From assembly GCA_034433375.1 (NCBI GenBank), contig DAOUAQ010000092.1, positions 1-15,693 of the forward strand: DNA of 15,693 bases, in the 5' to 3' direction. The notes beneath the pieces were generated by a model. The model made no database searches. It saw only the letters and a list, made by a program, of their open reading frames with translations, and had not been told where the DNA came from. The first letter of the stretch is position 1. The number at the start of each line of letters is the position of its first letter. Source of the stretch: DSWT01 sp034433375. Its GTDB lineage: Bacteria; Chloroflexota; Anaerolineae; B4-G1; SLSP01. The position numbers and the translations under genes are program-made. Shown piece after piece: positions 1 to 7,067 of the stretch.

Positions 1-490
1 CCACGCGAATGACGGCCAGGTCGTTCTTGGAGTCCGCGCCGACCACCTCCGCCGGATAGACTTGCCCGGTGCTGAATGTGACCAGCAATTCCTCAGCATC
101 CTCAATCACGTGATCGTTGGTGATGATGTGCCCTGCGGTGTCGTAGACGAAGCCCGAACCGCTGCCCTCCTGGGGGATCGCCTGTCCGAACATACTGTAG
201 GCGTAGCTCCGGTTAGTGATGTTGACCACGGACGGACTCACCGCCTTGTAGACGGCGATGAAGCGCGCTTGTAAAGCCTGCACTGCCGCGCTTTCATCTA
301 GCGGCGCGCCGGGCACAGAGGTGGCAATCGGCGGTAGAGCCGTGGGCGTTACCGTCGGCTGCGCCAGCGTCGCGGTTGGCGTCGGCGCGGGCGATAATGT
401 CGCCAGTTCGGTCAATGAGCAACCAAGTCCAAGCGTCAACGCGACAAAAACTGTCAACAGACTCCAAAGCCGACGAATGTTCGTTCCCAT
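1..490 (-). CDS. htrA: HtrA/DegP-like serine protease, lipoprotein, N-terminal part (3' end off window)
   Basis: The reading frame starts at an ATG at 490, with AGGGAG 8 to 9 bases upstream, and stays open to the left edge (163 residues seen). Residues 1-24 form a lipoprotein signal: basic start, hydrophobic core, lipobox LGLGC with Cys24. A Thr/Pro/Ala-rich linker follows (about 31-65), then the beginning of an S1C trypsin-like domain: 'SPSVVNI' (85-91), 'GSGSGFVYD' (109-117), catalytic His127 in 'TNDHV', and catalytic Asp157 in 'KNDLAVIRV'. The catalytic Ser and any PDZ domain would lie outside the window. Such proteases degrade or refold damaged proteins at the outer face of the membrane. 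It lies downstream of a terminator that ends the exporter/lipoprotein operon, in the same orientation, so it probably has its own promoter. Family assignment is firm; the full domain layout cannot be seen. Confidence 0.87.
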   Translation of the reverse strand, partial: MGTNIRRLWSLLTVFVALTLGLGCSLTELATLSPAPTPTATLAQPTVTPTALPPIATSVPGAPLDESAAVQALQARFIAVYKAVSPSVVNITNRSYAYSMFGQAIPQEGSGSGFVYDTAGHIITNDHVIEDAEELLVTFSTGQVYPAEVVGADSKNDLAVIRV

Positions 491-652
491 CGTTATAGTC
501 TCCCTCTTACCTTTCCTATTTTACCCTACTTTACGACATTATCACGTACTATGCAGTTAAATACGCATCCTTCAAGCCGCGAGTTTCAAAAAGACAGCCC
601 CGACGCTTGTTGTGCGGCGAGGCTGTCTACCTTAGCGCACCTTGCGCCGCGA
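491..652. other. Intergenic region between lipoprotein 2 and htrA
   Basis: This stretch holds the terminator of the exporter operon (588-628) and the leader of htrA. On the minus strand a weak promoter candidate is TTGAAG (570-575) and ATAGTA (547-552) with 17 bases between. It leaves a leader of about 50 bases before the ATG at 490. AT-rich alternatives lie closer to the gene, so the promoter call is weak. Confidence 0.35.
588..628 (-). terminator. Rho-independent terminator after lipoprotein 2
   Basis: Read on the minus strand, AGACAGCC (621-628) pairs with GGCTGTCT (592-599). The stem extends inward about seven more bases with two mismatches around a 7-base loop, and is followed directly by a run of five T then GAAA. 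It lies about 25 bases after the stop codon of the last lipoprotein gene and would separate that operon from htrA. Confidence 0.8.
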
Positions 653-2338
653 TTATCGTGCGTCTTGTTCGGCTCGAGCGTAGACTTGATAACTCGCGTG
701 CGCCTTATTTTCAACGTAGATATCAAAATGCGCCGAAGCGCCCGCGGTGAGGGAAGTCAGCACACCCGTTCCCATACTCACCGTCTGTCCATTGGCATCT
801 AACAGCAGCCCCGCTATGATGATGTTCTTGAGCGGGTAGAGGTTGGGATTCGTCGCCGTGCCGCTGATGCGCACGTAACTGGTGCCGGTGTTTTCGATTT
901 TCGTATCGCGCAACGTCACGGCAACCGATTCGTGCCACTCCGCCACCTTCGCGTCAGGATGGACGAGAAAAGAAGCCATGTTTTGCCCCGCGATTTCGGC
1001 AGTGAACGGGCAGGATTCCCCAGGCCCCAGGACGGAACAGCTTATCTGCGCCTCCAGCGCGCCGTGCCAGATCCACTCGCCCTGGATGCCGCGCTGGCCC
1101 GGACGCATCGGGAAGGCGTAGAACGCGCCGCGGAAGCCACCGGCGTCGAAGAATGTGACCTGCACGGCGGTCACGTTGTAGGTCTCGTCCATGGGGTTGT
1201 GAACGAATCCGGCGATTTTGTAGATCAACCCGCCCTCAAGCAGTGGATTTGGCTCCGCATGGTTGGTGGTGATCTCGATGGTCAGCGGCGGGCCAGGGTC
1301 GGTGTCGAGCTTCTGCGTCAAGGCGCCTTGTACCTGCGCCGTCGTTTGCGCCTGGACGGTCGCCTGCGTCTGCGCGACTGCTGGCGCGGTCACAGCGGCG
1401 CTCGCGGATGTGCTCGCTGCCTGTGTCGTGGAGGCAGCGGGTGTGGGAGTGGCTTGCGGTTCCGGTGTGCGCCACGGGACAAGGGTGATGATCGTCACGG
1501 GCGCATCTGTCGCCGGCGCTGCGGTCGCAGTCTCGACCGGCGTTTGAGCCACAGCAGGTTCTACTGATGCGGGTTGTTCCCCGGCAGACGGCGTCACCGC
1601 CGCCACAACCTGTCCGCTGCGCTCGGTGAGCAACGTGACGACGGCGCGCGTCAGCACTGTGGATATCCGGCTATTCGCGCCGGCAAATCCGCCGGACGGC
1701 GCACCACCGCCAGGTACGGCCCTGCCGGATGCTCCGCTGCCTCCCTGCCCGAACTGTGCCCGCATGTTGGCGCGCTCTTCATCTGTCATATTCTCAAACT
1801 TCTCGCGCATAGCAGCGCGATCTTCTTCGGACATCGCCTCCCCGGGACCACCGCCTTGAGGAGCAGCGCCGGTCCCTGGCACAGCGCCGTCGCCTTGCCC
1901 GAACGCACCCATTCCCATCGCCGGACCTTGCTCCTGAAGCCAGGTTTGGGCATCGCCCTCTGTAAGCTGCAGCGCGGTAATTGCCGCAATCTGGGCAGCA
2001 GACAGCATCCCCTCGGCCTGCTTTGTCACCGCCAGTTTTTCTGCCTGGGTCGAAGTTGTGGCCTCTTGCAGTGTTTTCCACAGAGGAAGCGCCTGCGCCG
2101 CCTGTTCCGCCGTGAGCGCATCCGCCGTGCCCTCCAAACGCAGCACGCCTAATGCGAGTTGGCTGGTCACATCGAGCGCGCTCTCGTAATCCGCGCGCAG
2201 TGCGCCGGCGTAGACAGGAGTTTCAGGGGTACTCGCTGCTTCAGCGGTTGGCTGCTGAGTACAGCCGGACGCAACTATGACGACGACAACGAATCCCAAC
2301 AGCACAACGCCAATTCTATGCTTTGACATTCTTTTCAT
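653..2338 (-). CDS. Large lipoprotein with EER-motif N-terminal domain and C-terminal beta-type domains
   Basis: This gene encodes 561 residues from the ATG at 2338, chosen because GAGGAG sits six bases upstream; a GTG four codons earlier would lack that site. Residues 1-26 are a lipoprotein signal (lipobox ASGC, Cys26). The next ~200 residues repeat the plan of the neighbouring lipoprotein (2355-3056): 'LTAEQAAQALPLWKTL', a helix-rich 'TKQAEGMLSAAQ' segment, 'WLQEQGPAM', a Gly/Pro-rich stretch, and 'MSEEDRAAMREKFENM' plus 'TDEERANMRAQF'. A long Ala/Thr/Pro linker (about 240-350) follows, then about 210 residues that look beta-rich; the last part ('YVRISGTATNPNLYPLKNI') resembles FxLYD-type domains. 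It is the last gene of the exporter operon, 16 bases after its paralogue. The EER motifs recall Spy/CpxP-type periplasmic proteins, but that is a weak likeness. The function is not recognised; an envelope-stress or exporter accessory role is inferred. Confidence 0.82.
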   Translation of the reverse strand: MKRMSKHRIGVVLLGFVVVVIVASGCTQQPTAEAASTPETPVYAGALRADYESALDVTSQLALGVLRLEGTADALTAEQAAQALPLWKTLQEATTSTQAEKLAVTKQAEGMLSAAQIAAITALQLTEGDAQTWLQEQGPAMGMGAFGQGDGAVPGTGAAPQGGGPGEAMSEEDRAAMREKFENMTDEERANMRAQFGQGGSGASGRAVPGGGAPSGGFAGANSRISTVLTRAVVTLLTERSGQVVAAVTPSAGEQPASVEPAVAQTPVETATAAPATDAPVTIITLVPWRTPEPQATPTPAASTTQAASTSASAAVTAPAVAQTQATVQAQTTAQVQGALTQKLDTDPGPPLTIEITTNHAEPNPLLEGGLIYKIAGFVHNPMDETYNVTAVQVTFFDAGGFRGAFYAFPMRPGQRGIQGEWIWHGALEAQISCSVLGPGESCPFTAEIAGQNMASFLVHPDAKVAEWHESVAVTLRDTKIENTGTSYVRISGTATNPNLYPLKNIIIAGLLLDANGQTVSMGTGVLTSLTAGASAHFDIYVENKAHASYQVYARAEQDAR

Positions 2339-2354
2339 GATTCTCCTCACTCGC

Positions 2355-3056
2355 TTACTGCGCCGCGCGCTCGGTAAGCAATTTGATCAGTGGCTCCAAC
2401 AGCCTGTTGCCGCCGCGCGCGCCGCCCATTCCCGATCTACCGCCGGCCGGCGGCTGACCATTATCGCCTTGGGGCGCGCCTTCTGGCCGTTGAAAACCAC
2501 TCTCCGCCATGGCAGTCGCGCGCTCTTCTTCTGTCATATTCTCGAAACGCTCGCGCATCTGCGCGCGTTCTTCGTCCGTCATAGCCGGCATACCGCCGGG
2601 CGCGCCTTGACCATTTCCCGGAGCGCCGCCAGGGGCTGGCATTGCGATCCCCTGCGTCTGCATCCAGGCCCGCATGTCTTCCATCGTCAGACCCAGCGCG
2701 TCAATCGCCGTGAGCTGCGCCTCGGTCATCTGCCCTTCGATCTGCTTGACAACCGCGTTGGTTTCGGCGTCACTTTTCAATGTACCGCCCTGGATGAGCT
2801 TCCACAGCGGCAGCAGTTTGGCTGCCTGTTCAGGGGTCACGGCATTGTCACTGTCTTCCAACTTGAACGTGCCCAACGTCAGACGGCTGACGTTATCCAA
2901 TTCAGGATTAGGCGCATTGACCTCCCCGCCAGACGATGCCGGAGCGGCTGCCGCGCCGTTATCTTCAGGCTGCGTTGTCTGCGCTTTCTGACAACCGCTG
3001 AACAACAACACACCAATGAGCAAAACGACAAGCCATACACTTCTACGACATTCCAT
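2355..3056 (-). CDS. Small lipoprotein with MT(D/E)EER motifs, paralogue of the next gene
   Basis: The 233-residue product starts at the ATG at 3056, whose ribosome binding site lies inside a GGGAGTA repeat array. Residues 1-22 form a lipoprotein signal ending in LFSGC (Cys22). The rest aligns by eye with the first half of the downstream lipoprotein: 'LTLGTFKLEDSDNAVTPEQ' against 'LALGVLRLEGTADALTAEQ', then 'LLPLWKLI', 'VVKQIEGQMTEAQL', 'MRAWMQTQGIAM', a Gly/Ala/Pro-rich part, and 'MTDEERAQMRERFENM' followed by 'TEEERA'. It lacks the long linker and C-terminal domains of its paralogue, so the pair probably arose by duplication. It begins 19 bases after the permease stop and belongs to the same transcript. 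No known family is assigned. A surface-anchored sensor or accessory protein of the exporter is possible. Confidence 0.82.
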   Translation of the reverse strand: MECRRSVWLVVLLIGVLLFSGCQKAQTTQPEDNGAAAAPASSGGEVNAPNPELDNVSRLTLGTFKLEDSDNAVTPEQAAKLLPLWKLIQGGTLKSDAETNAVVKQIEGQMTEAQLTAIDALGLTMEDMRAWMQTQGIAMPAPGGAPGNGQGAPGGMPAMTDEERAQMRERFENMTEEERATAMAESGFQRPEGAPQGDNGQPPAGGRSGMGGARGGNRLLEPLIKLLTERAAQ

Positions 3057-3083
3057 ACTCCCTACTCCTTACTCCCTACTCCC
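3056..3083 (-). repeat. Four heptamer units (GGGAGTA) carrying Shine-Dalgarno cores
   Basis: On the minus strand four units read GGGAGTA, GGGAGTA, AGGAGTA, GGGAGTA and run straight into the start codon of the small lipoprotein. The permease stop codon TAG (3076-3078) is made of repeat bases. Each unit has a GGAG core; the next-to-last unit sits about 8 bases before the ATG, a good spacing for a ribosome binding site. Confidence 0.9.
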
Positions 3084-4296
3084 TTCTCAACGCCACAATC
3101 GGGTCCAATTTCGCCGCCTGGGTCGCCGGGTAGTAGCCAAAGAAGATGCCTACCACCGCTGCCGCGCCAAAGGCCAACGGAATAGAAGACATCACTAACT
3201 CGGTGCGCATCGAACCAAGTTCGTTAAAGAGCCACGAGCCGCCCACTCCCGCCAGGACGCCGGTCAAGCCGCCCAATAGGCTCAACATTACGGCTTCCAA
3301 CAGGAATTGCAATTGCACGTCGCGGGGGCGCGCGCCCAACGCCTGCCGCAAGCCGATCTCGCGCGTGCGCTCGGTGACGCTGACCAGCATGATGTTCATA
3401 ATGCCGATCCCGCCGACCACCAGCGAGACCGCCGCCACCCAGGAGAGCAGGTTGCGGAAGGTTTCCGTCGTCGAAGCGCGCATGTCAATTATGCTGTCCT
3501 GCGTCGTCATCGTAAAGCCGGGCGAAGAAGCGTCTGTACCCAGGATTTGCATGAGCAGCGTGTTCAACTGCTCCATCACGCTGTCCATCACCTCTTTATT
3601 TTCCGCCGAGACGTAGACCACCCGCAGCGCCGTCCCGCCAAAACGGGCATTGACGAATTTGTTAAAGACCAGGGTGATGGGAACGTAAACCCGGTTGTCA
3701 TAATCTGTGGTGCCCACCACGCCCTTCTCTTCCATCACGCCGACCACGGTGCATTTGACCGTGCCGAGCGTCACGGACTGCCCCACCGCGTTGGCATCGC
3801 CGAAAAGTTCCTGCGCCACGTCGTAGCCCAGCACAGCGATTTTGTTGGCGCGGTCGTTATCCTGGTCGGTGATGAAGCGTCCTTGCGCCACGGTGTACTC
3901 GTGAACGTTGACGAAACCCGACGTCGTGCCGACAATCGCAATACTGGATAACGTCGTCCCGCCGCCTTTCACGTCCTGCGAGGTGTTCTGCTCCGCCGAC
4001 ACGCCGTTGATGCCAGTGATGTTGTCGCGGATCACCGTCAGATCGCTGTATTTCAAGCTGGCGGACGAGCCGCCCATCCCAGGGCCAGCGCGCCGCATCG
4101 AGGACATCACCATGATGAGATTTGCGCCCAGCGCGTTGATTTGGTCGGCGATGTCGGCCTCGGCCCCCGCGCTGACGGCCAGCATGATGATGACTGCCGC
4201 CACACCGATGATGACGCCAAGCGTCGTCAGAAACGAGCGCACCTTGTTCATCATCAGCCCTTCCCAGGCGACTTTCAATGTCTTCAAAAAACTCAT
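3076..4296 (-). CDS. macB: MacB-type ABC transporter permease
   Basis: This encodes 406 residues starting at the ATG at 4296, five bases after GGAGG. The layout is that of the MacB/FtsX permease family. A cytoplasmic N-terminal helix is followed by a first membrane segment (about 22-42), a large extracytoplasmic MacB_PCD domain (about 45-275), and three further membrane segments (about 285-308, 329-352 and 370-392). The conserved loop 'TERTREIGLRQALGARPRDV' lies at 308-327. In E. coli MacB the ATPase and permease are fused; here they are separate genes, as in YknXYZ and similar systems. With the ATPase and membrane fusion protein just upstream it should form a mechanotransmission-type pump for peptides, macrolides or lipoproteins; the substrate cannot be read from sequence. 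A heptamer array of about 60 bases separates it from the ATPase gene. Confidence 0.93.
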   Translation of the reverse strand: MSFLKTLKVAWEGLMMNKVRSFLTTLGVIIGVAAVIIMLAVSAGAEADIADQINALGANLIMVMSSMRRAGPGMGGSSASLKYSDLTVIRDNITGINGVSAEQNTSQDVKGGGTTLSSIAIVGTTSGFVNVHEYTVAQGRFITDQDNDRANKIAVLGYDVAQELFGDANAVGQSVTLGTVKCTVVGVMEEKGVVGTTDYDNRVYVPITLVFNKFVNARFGGTALRVVYVSAENKEVMDSVMEQLNTLLMQILGTDASSPGFTMTTQDSIIDMRASTTETFRNLLSWVAAVSLVVGGIGIMNIMLVSVTERTREIGLRQALGARPRDVQLQFLLEAVMLSLLGGLTGVLAGVGGSWLFNELGSMRTELVMSSIPLAFGAAAVVGIFFGYYPATQAAKLDPIVALRRE

Positions 4297-4312
4297 ACAA
4301 TCCTCCGTAAAG

Positions 4313-4375
4313 AATCATGAATCATGAATCATGAATCATGATTCGTGATTCGTGATTCGTGATTCGTGATTCATG
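4313..4375. repeat. Nine-unit heptamer array forming a long inverted repeat
   Basis: On the plus strand there are four AATCATG units (4313-4340), four ATTCGTG units (4341-4368) and one ATTCATG (4369-4375). The two halves are inverted around AATCATGATT (4334-4343), giving a stem of about 28 pairs. It differs from perfect only by T:G once per unit when read as plus-strand RNA, or A:C in the minus-strand transcript. The array starts inside the ATPase stop codon and ends before the permease ribosome binding site. Confidence 0.93.
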
Positions 4376-5114
4376 ATGCCTTCCCGTTGTCGCCGTTATG
4401 CAGGTGCGCAATCGCTCTGGCGTGTTCTTTATCGGAGACGATCTGCCCGTCGCGGAGGTAGATCACGCGCTCGGCGTGCTCGGCAACATCAAGTTCATGC
4501 GTCACCATCACGATGGTCGCGCCGTTGGTGTGCAATTGGCGCAAAATCTGCATGATGTCCTCCGCCGAGCGCGTGTCCAGGTTGCCGGTCGGCTCGTCAG
4601 CCAGGATGATCGCTGGATCGTTGATGAGCGCGCGCGCAATCGCCACCCGCTGCTGCTGTCCGCCAGATAGCTCATTGGGCTTGTGGTGGATGCGGTCACC
4701 CAGGCCCACCACCTCCAGCGCCGCGATGGCTTGCTGGCGATGTTCCGCTTCACTCTTGCCGTTGTCGAGGTTGTAGAGCAACGGCAACATCACGTTTTTG
4801 ATCGCATCAAGACGCGGCAGCAGGTTGTACGATTGGAAGATGAAGCCAATTTTGCGGTTACGTACGCGCGCCAACTCATTCTTGCTCAATTGGCTGACAT
4901 CCTCGCCATCCAGGATATACGCGCCCTCGGTGGGCCGATCCAAACAGCCTAAAATGTTCATCAACGTGGATTTTCCTGATCCCGAAGGTCCCATGATGGC
5001 GACAAATTCACCGGCTCGCACTTGAGCGTCAACACCCCGCAAGGCATGGACAGCCACCGTCCCCTTACCGTACATCTTCGTCAGACCCTGAATTTCGATC
5101 AGTGTGTTCGCCAT
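4371..5114 (-). CDS. macB: MacB/LolD-type ABC transporter ATP-binding protein
   Basis: This is a 247-residue cytoplasmic ATPase with ATG at 5114 and GGAGG six bases upstream. All ABC signatures are present: Walker A GPSGSGKST (42-50), Q-loop Gln94, signature LSGGQQQR (149-156), Walker B 'IILADEPTGNLD' (169-180) and H-loop His206 in 'VMVTHE'. The tail is slightly longer than the common 220-235 residues. 'PTGNLD' and the 'NLLPRL' segment after the Q-loop are usual for the MacB/LolD/FtsE group that partners with FtsX-like permeases. It begins 15 bases after the membrane fusion protein stop, so the genes are surely cotranscribed. It powers export by the permease encoded next. Confidence 0.95.
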   Translation of the reverse strand: MANTLIEIQGLTKMYGKGTVAVHALRGVDAQVRAGEFVAIMGPSGSGKSTLMNILGCLDRPTEGAYILDGEDVSQLSKNELARVRNRKIGFIFQSYNLLPRLDAIKNVMLPLLYNLDNGKSEAEHRQQAIAALEVVGLGDRIHHKPNELSGGQQQRVAIARALINDPAIILADEPTGNLDTRSAEDIMQILRQLHTNGATIVMVTHELDVAEHAERVIYLRDGQIVSDKEHARAIAHLHNGDNGKAS

Positions 5115-5129
5115 GTAATGCCTCCATGA

Positions 5130-6761
5130 CTACGGCATAAAGAAACCGCCGCCGGGCGGCCCCTCAAATTGCTGTTGCGTGTTGATATTGGATTGGATCG
5201 TGGCACTCGCTGAAGTATTCTCGGCCAGCGTCACCACCTCGCCGGCCACGAGACCCGACTTGACTTCGGCGTTGACAAAGTCCATCAGTCCGATTTCTAC
5301 GGTGCGCATCTCCAGCTCGCCATCCGACTTCACAACAAAGACCGCGTACTGACCATCGCCCAATTCGCGCAGTGCCTGTACCGGGACGAGCACGGCGTTC
5401 AACGCCTCACCGGCTACGATTTCGACGTCGGCGTTCATATTGCCGAGCAACTTCACCGGGTAGGCCGCTGTGTCAATCGTCGCCCAAAGCTGCACCGCCG
5501 AGGCGCCGCCCACGCTGGTCAGCATCGGATCCACTTGATAAACCTTGCCGTTATACTCGTAGTCCGGCAACGCTTCAAAGATGATGCGCACCGGATTGCC
5601 TACCGCCGCGCTGCTCATATCGGCCTCTTCAACCCAGAACTCAAGCACTGGCGTGCCCAGATTCGCCAGCACCAGCGCCGTACCATTACACGTCGCCCCC
5701 ACAGTGCAGTTGATCGCCGTCACCGTGCCAGCGAACGGCGCGACTAACGTTGCGCCGGTCAACGCTTCCCGCGCTTTGTCCAGGTTGATCTGAGCCTGCT
5801 CTAAAGACAGCTCGGCTGCGCGGGTAGCGGCAGTTTTCCCATTGCCGGCGTCGGTCAAAGCCAGCTTCGCCTGCTCCAGAGCCAGGGCCTTTTGCTGAAC
5901 GTTGATCTGGGCCGCCGTGATCTCGGCCGTATCGGGCGGCGTTTGCACTTCCTCAAGCGCGTTCTGAGCGTTCAGCAATTGCGCTTTGGCGTTCTGAATA
6001 TCGGCAGCGGTGCTGCTGATGGTGCTCAGTTTGTAATTGGCCTGTGCGATTTCGAGGCTTTGTTGCGCTTTATAAACAGCATTGGCGGCGTTGGAGCGGG
6101 TGGTCTCAATATCTTTCTCCCAGTCACGTTCTGGACTCATTGCCGAGGCGTAGTTTTCCTGCGCGTTGGTCAGATTGTCAATCGCCTGTTCGAGGCTCAC
6201 CCGCGAGGAGATCGTCTGATCCACGCCGGCCTTTGCCACCGTGTTATTGTAAGACGTTTGGGCGCTGACCAGGCTCGCTTTGGCAAGGGCGATTTCGTCT
6301 TCATCAGGTGCCCAATTGAGCACGTCATCCAGCGCGCTCTGCGCGGTATCCAGATTGGCCTGCGCCTGAGCTACCGCCAGTTCAGCCTGCGCCTGAGCCA
6401 CCGCCAAAGCCTGCGCAGCCTGCATCACCTGCAACTCGGCTGTAGCGACACTCTGCCGCGCGCTTGCGTCATCCACTCGCCCCAACACATCACCGGCCTG
6501 CACCGCGTCGCCGACGTTGACAAGCAGCTCCTTCAATGCGCCGGTGGTGCCGAACACTAGGTTTACCTCAGTGGAAGCTACCAACTGCCCCGATCCCGCC
6601 GCCGTGATTGAGATGTCGCCGGTTGTCACGGTTCCTGTCTGTACCGCAGTCTCTGTCTGCGCAACCGCTTTGGGCGCAAACCAGGTTTTGTAGGCGAAAT
6701 AGCCTCCCACAGCCAAAGCCAGAACCAACGGAACTATCCACAACAACTTCTTTTTCAACAT
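5130..6761 (-). CDS. macA: MacA-like membrane fusion (HlyD-family) protein with long coiled coil
   Basis: The 543-residue product starts at the ATG at 6761 with AGGAGG 7 bases upstream. Residues 7-25 form an uncleaved membrane anchor. A first half lipoyl-like motif follows ('VNVGDAVQAGDVLGRVD', 81-97), then an unusually long Ala/Gln-rich coiled-coil region (about 100-335) with local repeats such as 'AVAQAQAELAVAQAQANL'. The second half lipoyl motif is 'LVAPFAGTVTAI' (339-350), and beta-barrel and membrane-proximal domains run to the end. MacA of E. coli is about 370 residues; the excess is mainly in the helical hairpin. The C-terminus is Gly/Pro-rich ('GPPGGGFFMP'). It is the first gene of the minus-strand operon, divergent from the two-component genes, and should link the pump to the cell surface. 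Confidence 0.92.
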   Translation of the reverse strand: MLKKKLLWIVPLVLALAVGGYFAYKTWFAPKAVAQTETAVQTGTVTTGDISITAAGSGQLVASTEVNLVFGTTGALKELLVNVGDAVQAGDVLGRVDDASARQSVATAELQVMQAAQALAVAQAQAELAVAQAQANLDTAQSALDDVLNWAPDEDEIALAKASLVSAQTSYNNTVAKAGVDQTISSRVSLEQAIDNLTNAQENYASAMSPERDWEKDIETTRSNAANAVYKAQQSLEIAQANYKLSTISSTAADIQNAKAQLLNAQNALEEVQTPPDTAEITAAQINVQQKALALEQAKLALTDAGNGKTAATRAAELSLEQAQINLDKAREALTGATLVAPFAGTVTAINCTVGATCNGTALVLANLGTPVLEFWVEEADMSSAAVGNPVRIIFEALPDYEYNGKVYQVDPMLTSVGGASAVQLWATIDTAAYPVKLLGNMNADVEIVAGEALNAVLVPVQALRELGDGQYAVFVVKSDGELEMRTVEIGLMDFVNAEVKSGLVAGEVVTLAENTSASATIQSNINTQQQFEGPPGGGFFMP

Positions 6762-6791
6762 TCAATCTCCTCCTGGAAAATGAGCCATAGA

Positions 6792-6812
6792 GTCGGCAGT
6801 CAGCAGTCGTCA
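6792..6812 (+). repeat. Degenerate heptamer array GTCNNCA x3
   Basis: Three consecutive units GTCGGCA, GTCAGCA and GTCGTCA lie about 30 bases upstream of the macA-like start codon, inside the expected leader of the exporter transcript. They share the 7-base period but not the sequence of the other arrays in the window. Confidence 0.6.
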
Positions 6813-6849
6813 GCTTGAACCTTAAACACGTCAAACTGATCACCCAATT

Positions 6850-6892
6850 CCTGCTAGCTCCAGTTTGTAGTTTAGCAGGTTCATCTGTGAAC
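6850..6892. promoter_or_regulatory. Inverted repeat and adjacent dyad, possible operator or leader hairpin of macA operon
   Basis: CCTGCTA (6850-6856) and TAGCAGG (6873-6879) are exact inverted copies with 16 bases between. Next to the right arm is GTTCA-TCTG-TGAAC (6879-6892). They lie 90-130 bases upstream of the macA-like gene, where a repressor site or leader structure could act. Confidence 0.35.
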
Positions 6893-6935
6893 AATCCATG
6901 AAATGGCTTAGAGTTTCCTGAGAAAAGTCTTGAAG

Positions 6936-6975
6936 TTCTCAGCGAATTCTCAGGTACTTCCCAACTTCCTCTCAG
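6936..6975 (+). promoter_or_regulatory. Predicted response-regulator box: CTCAG direct repeats
   Basis: TTCTCAG occurs at 6936-6942 and again at 6947-6953, exactly 11 bases apart. A third TCTCAG sits at 6970-6975, with its CTCAG core 22 bases after the second. An inverted copy CTGAGAA lies at 6918-6924. Direct heptamers on one helical turn are the usual binding pattern of OmpR/PhoB-family dimers, and such a regulator is encoded just downstream. The pair is upstream of the -35 position of the TATAAT promoter, which suits autoactivation. Confidence 0.55.
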
Positions 6976-6984
6976 ATAAATGGG

Positions 6985-6990
6985 TATAAT
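6985..6990 (+). promoter_or_regulatory. -10 box TATAAT for the two-component operon
   Basis: A perfect TATAAT occurs 93 bases before the regulator ATG. The -35 position (about 6962-6967) is poor, as expected for an activator-dependent promoter, and CTCAG repeats lie upstream of and within the spacer. Transcription would start near 6997, leaving a structured leader of about 87 bases. Confidence 0.55.
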
Positions 6991-7001
6991 AGTAGATAGC
7001 G

Positions 7002-7067
7002 CGCCAGCAGACTGGCGACGACGGTAGACAGGGTTTCTTGCTCGTCTACCCTATGCTGTCTACCGTC
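7002..7067 (+). promoter_or_regulatory. Leader hairpins upstream of the response regulator
   Basis: CGCCAG (7002-7007) pairs with CTGGCG (7012-7017) across a CAGA loop. Then GACGGTAGACAG (7020-7031) is an exact inverted copy of CTGTCTACCGTC (7056-7067), with 24 bases between. Both would be in the 5' leader of the regulator mRNA, just ahead of the GAGG ribosome binding site. Confidence 0.55.

Noticed and set aside
2277..3185. Plus-strand open frame of about 300 codons opposite the small lipoprotein
   Set aside because: The translation is low-complexity His/Arg/Leu-rich; the minus-strand lipoprotein has a start site, lipobox and a paralogue.
3307..3951. Plus-strand open frame of about 214 codons opposite the MacB-type permease
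   Set aside because: It has a His/Arg/Asp-rich shadow composition, while the permease on the other strand matches its family throughout.
4313..4375. Possible CRISPR array
   Set aside because: The units are 7 bases with no spacers between them, and no cas gene is near.
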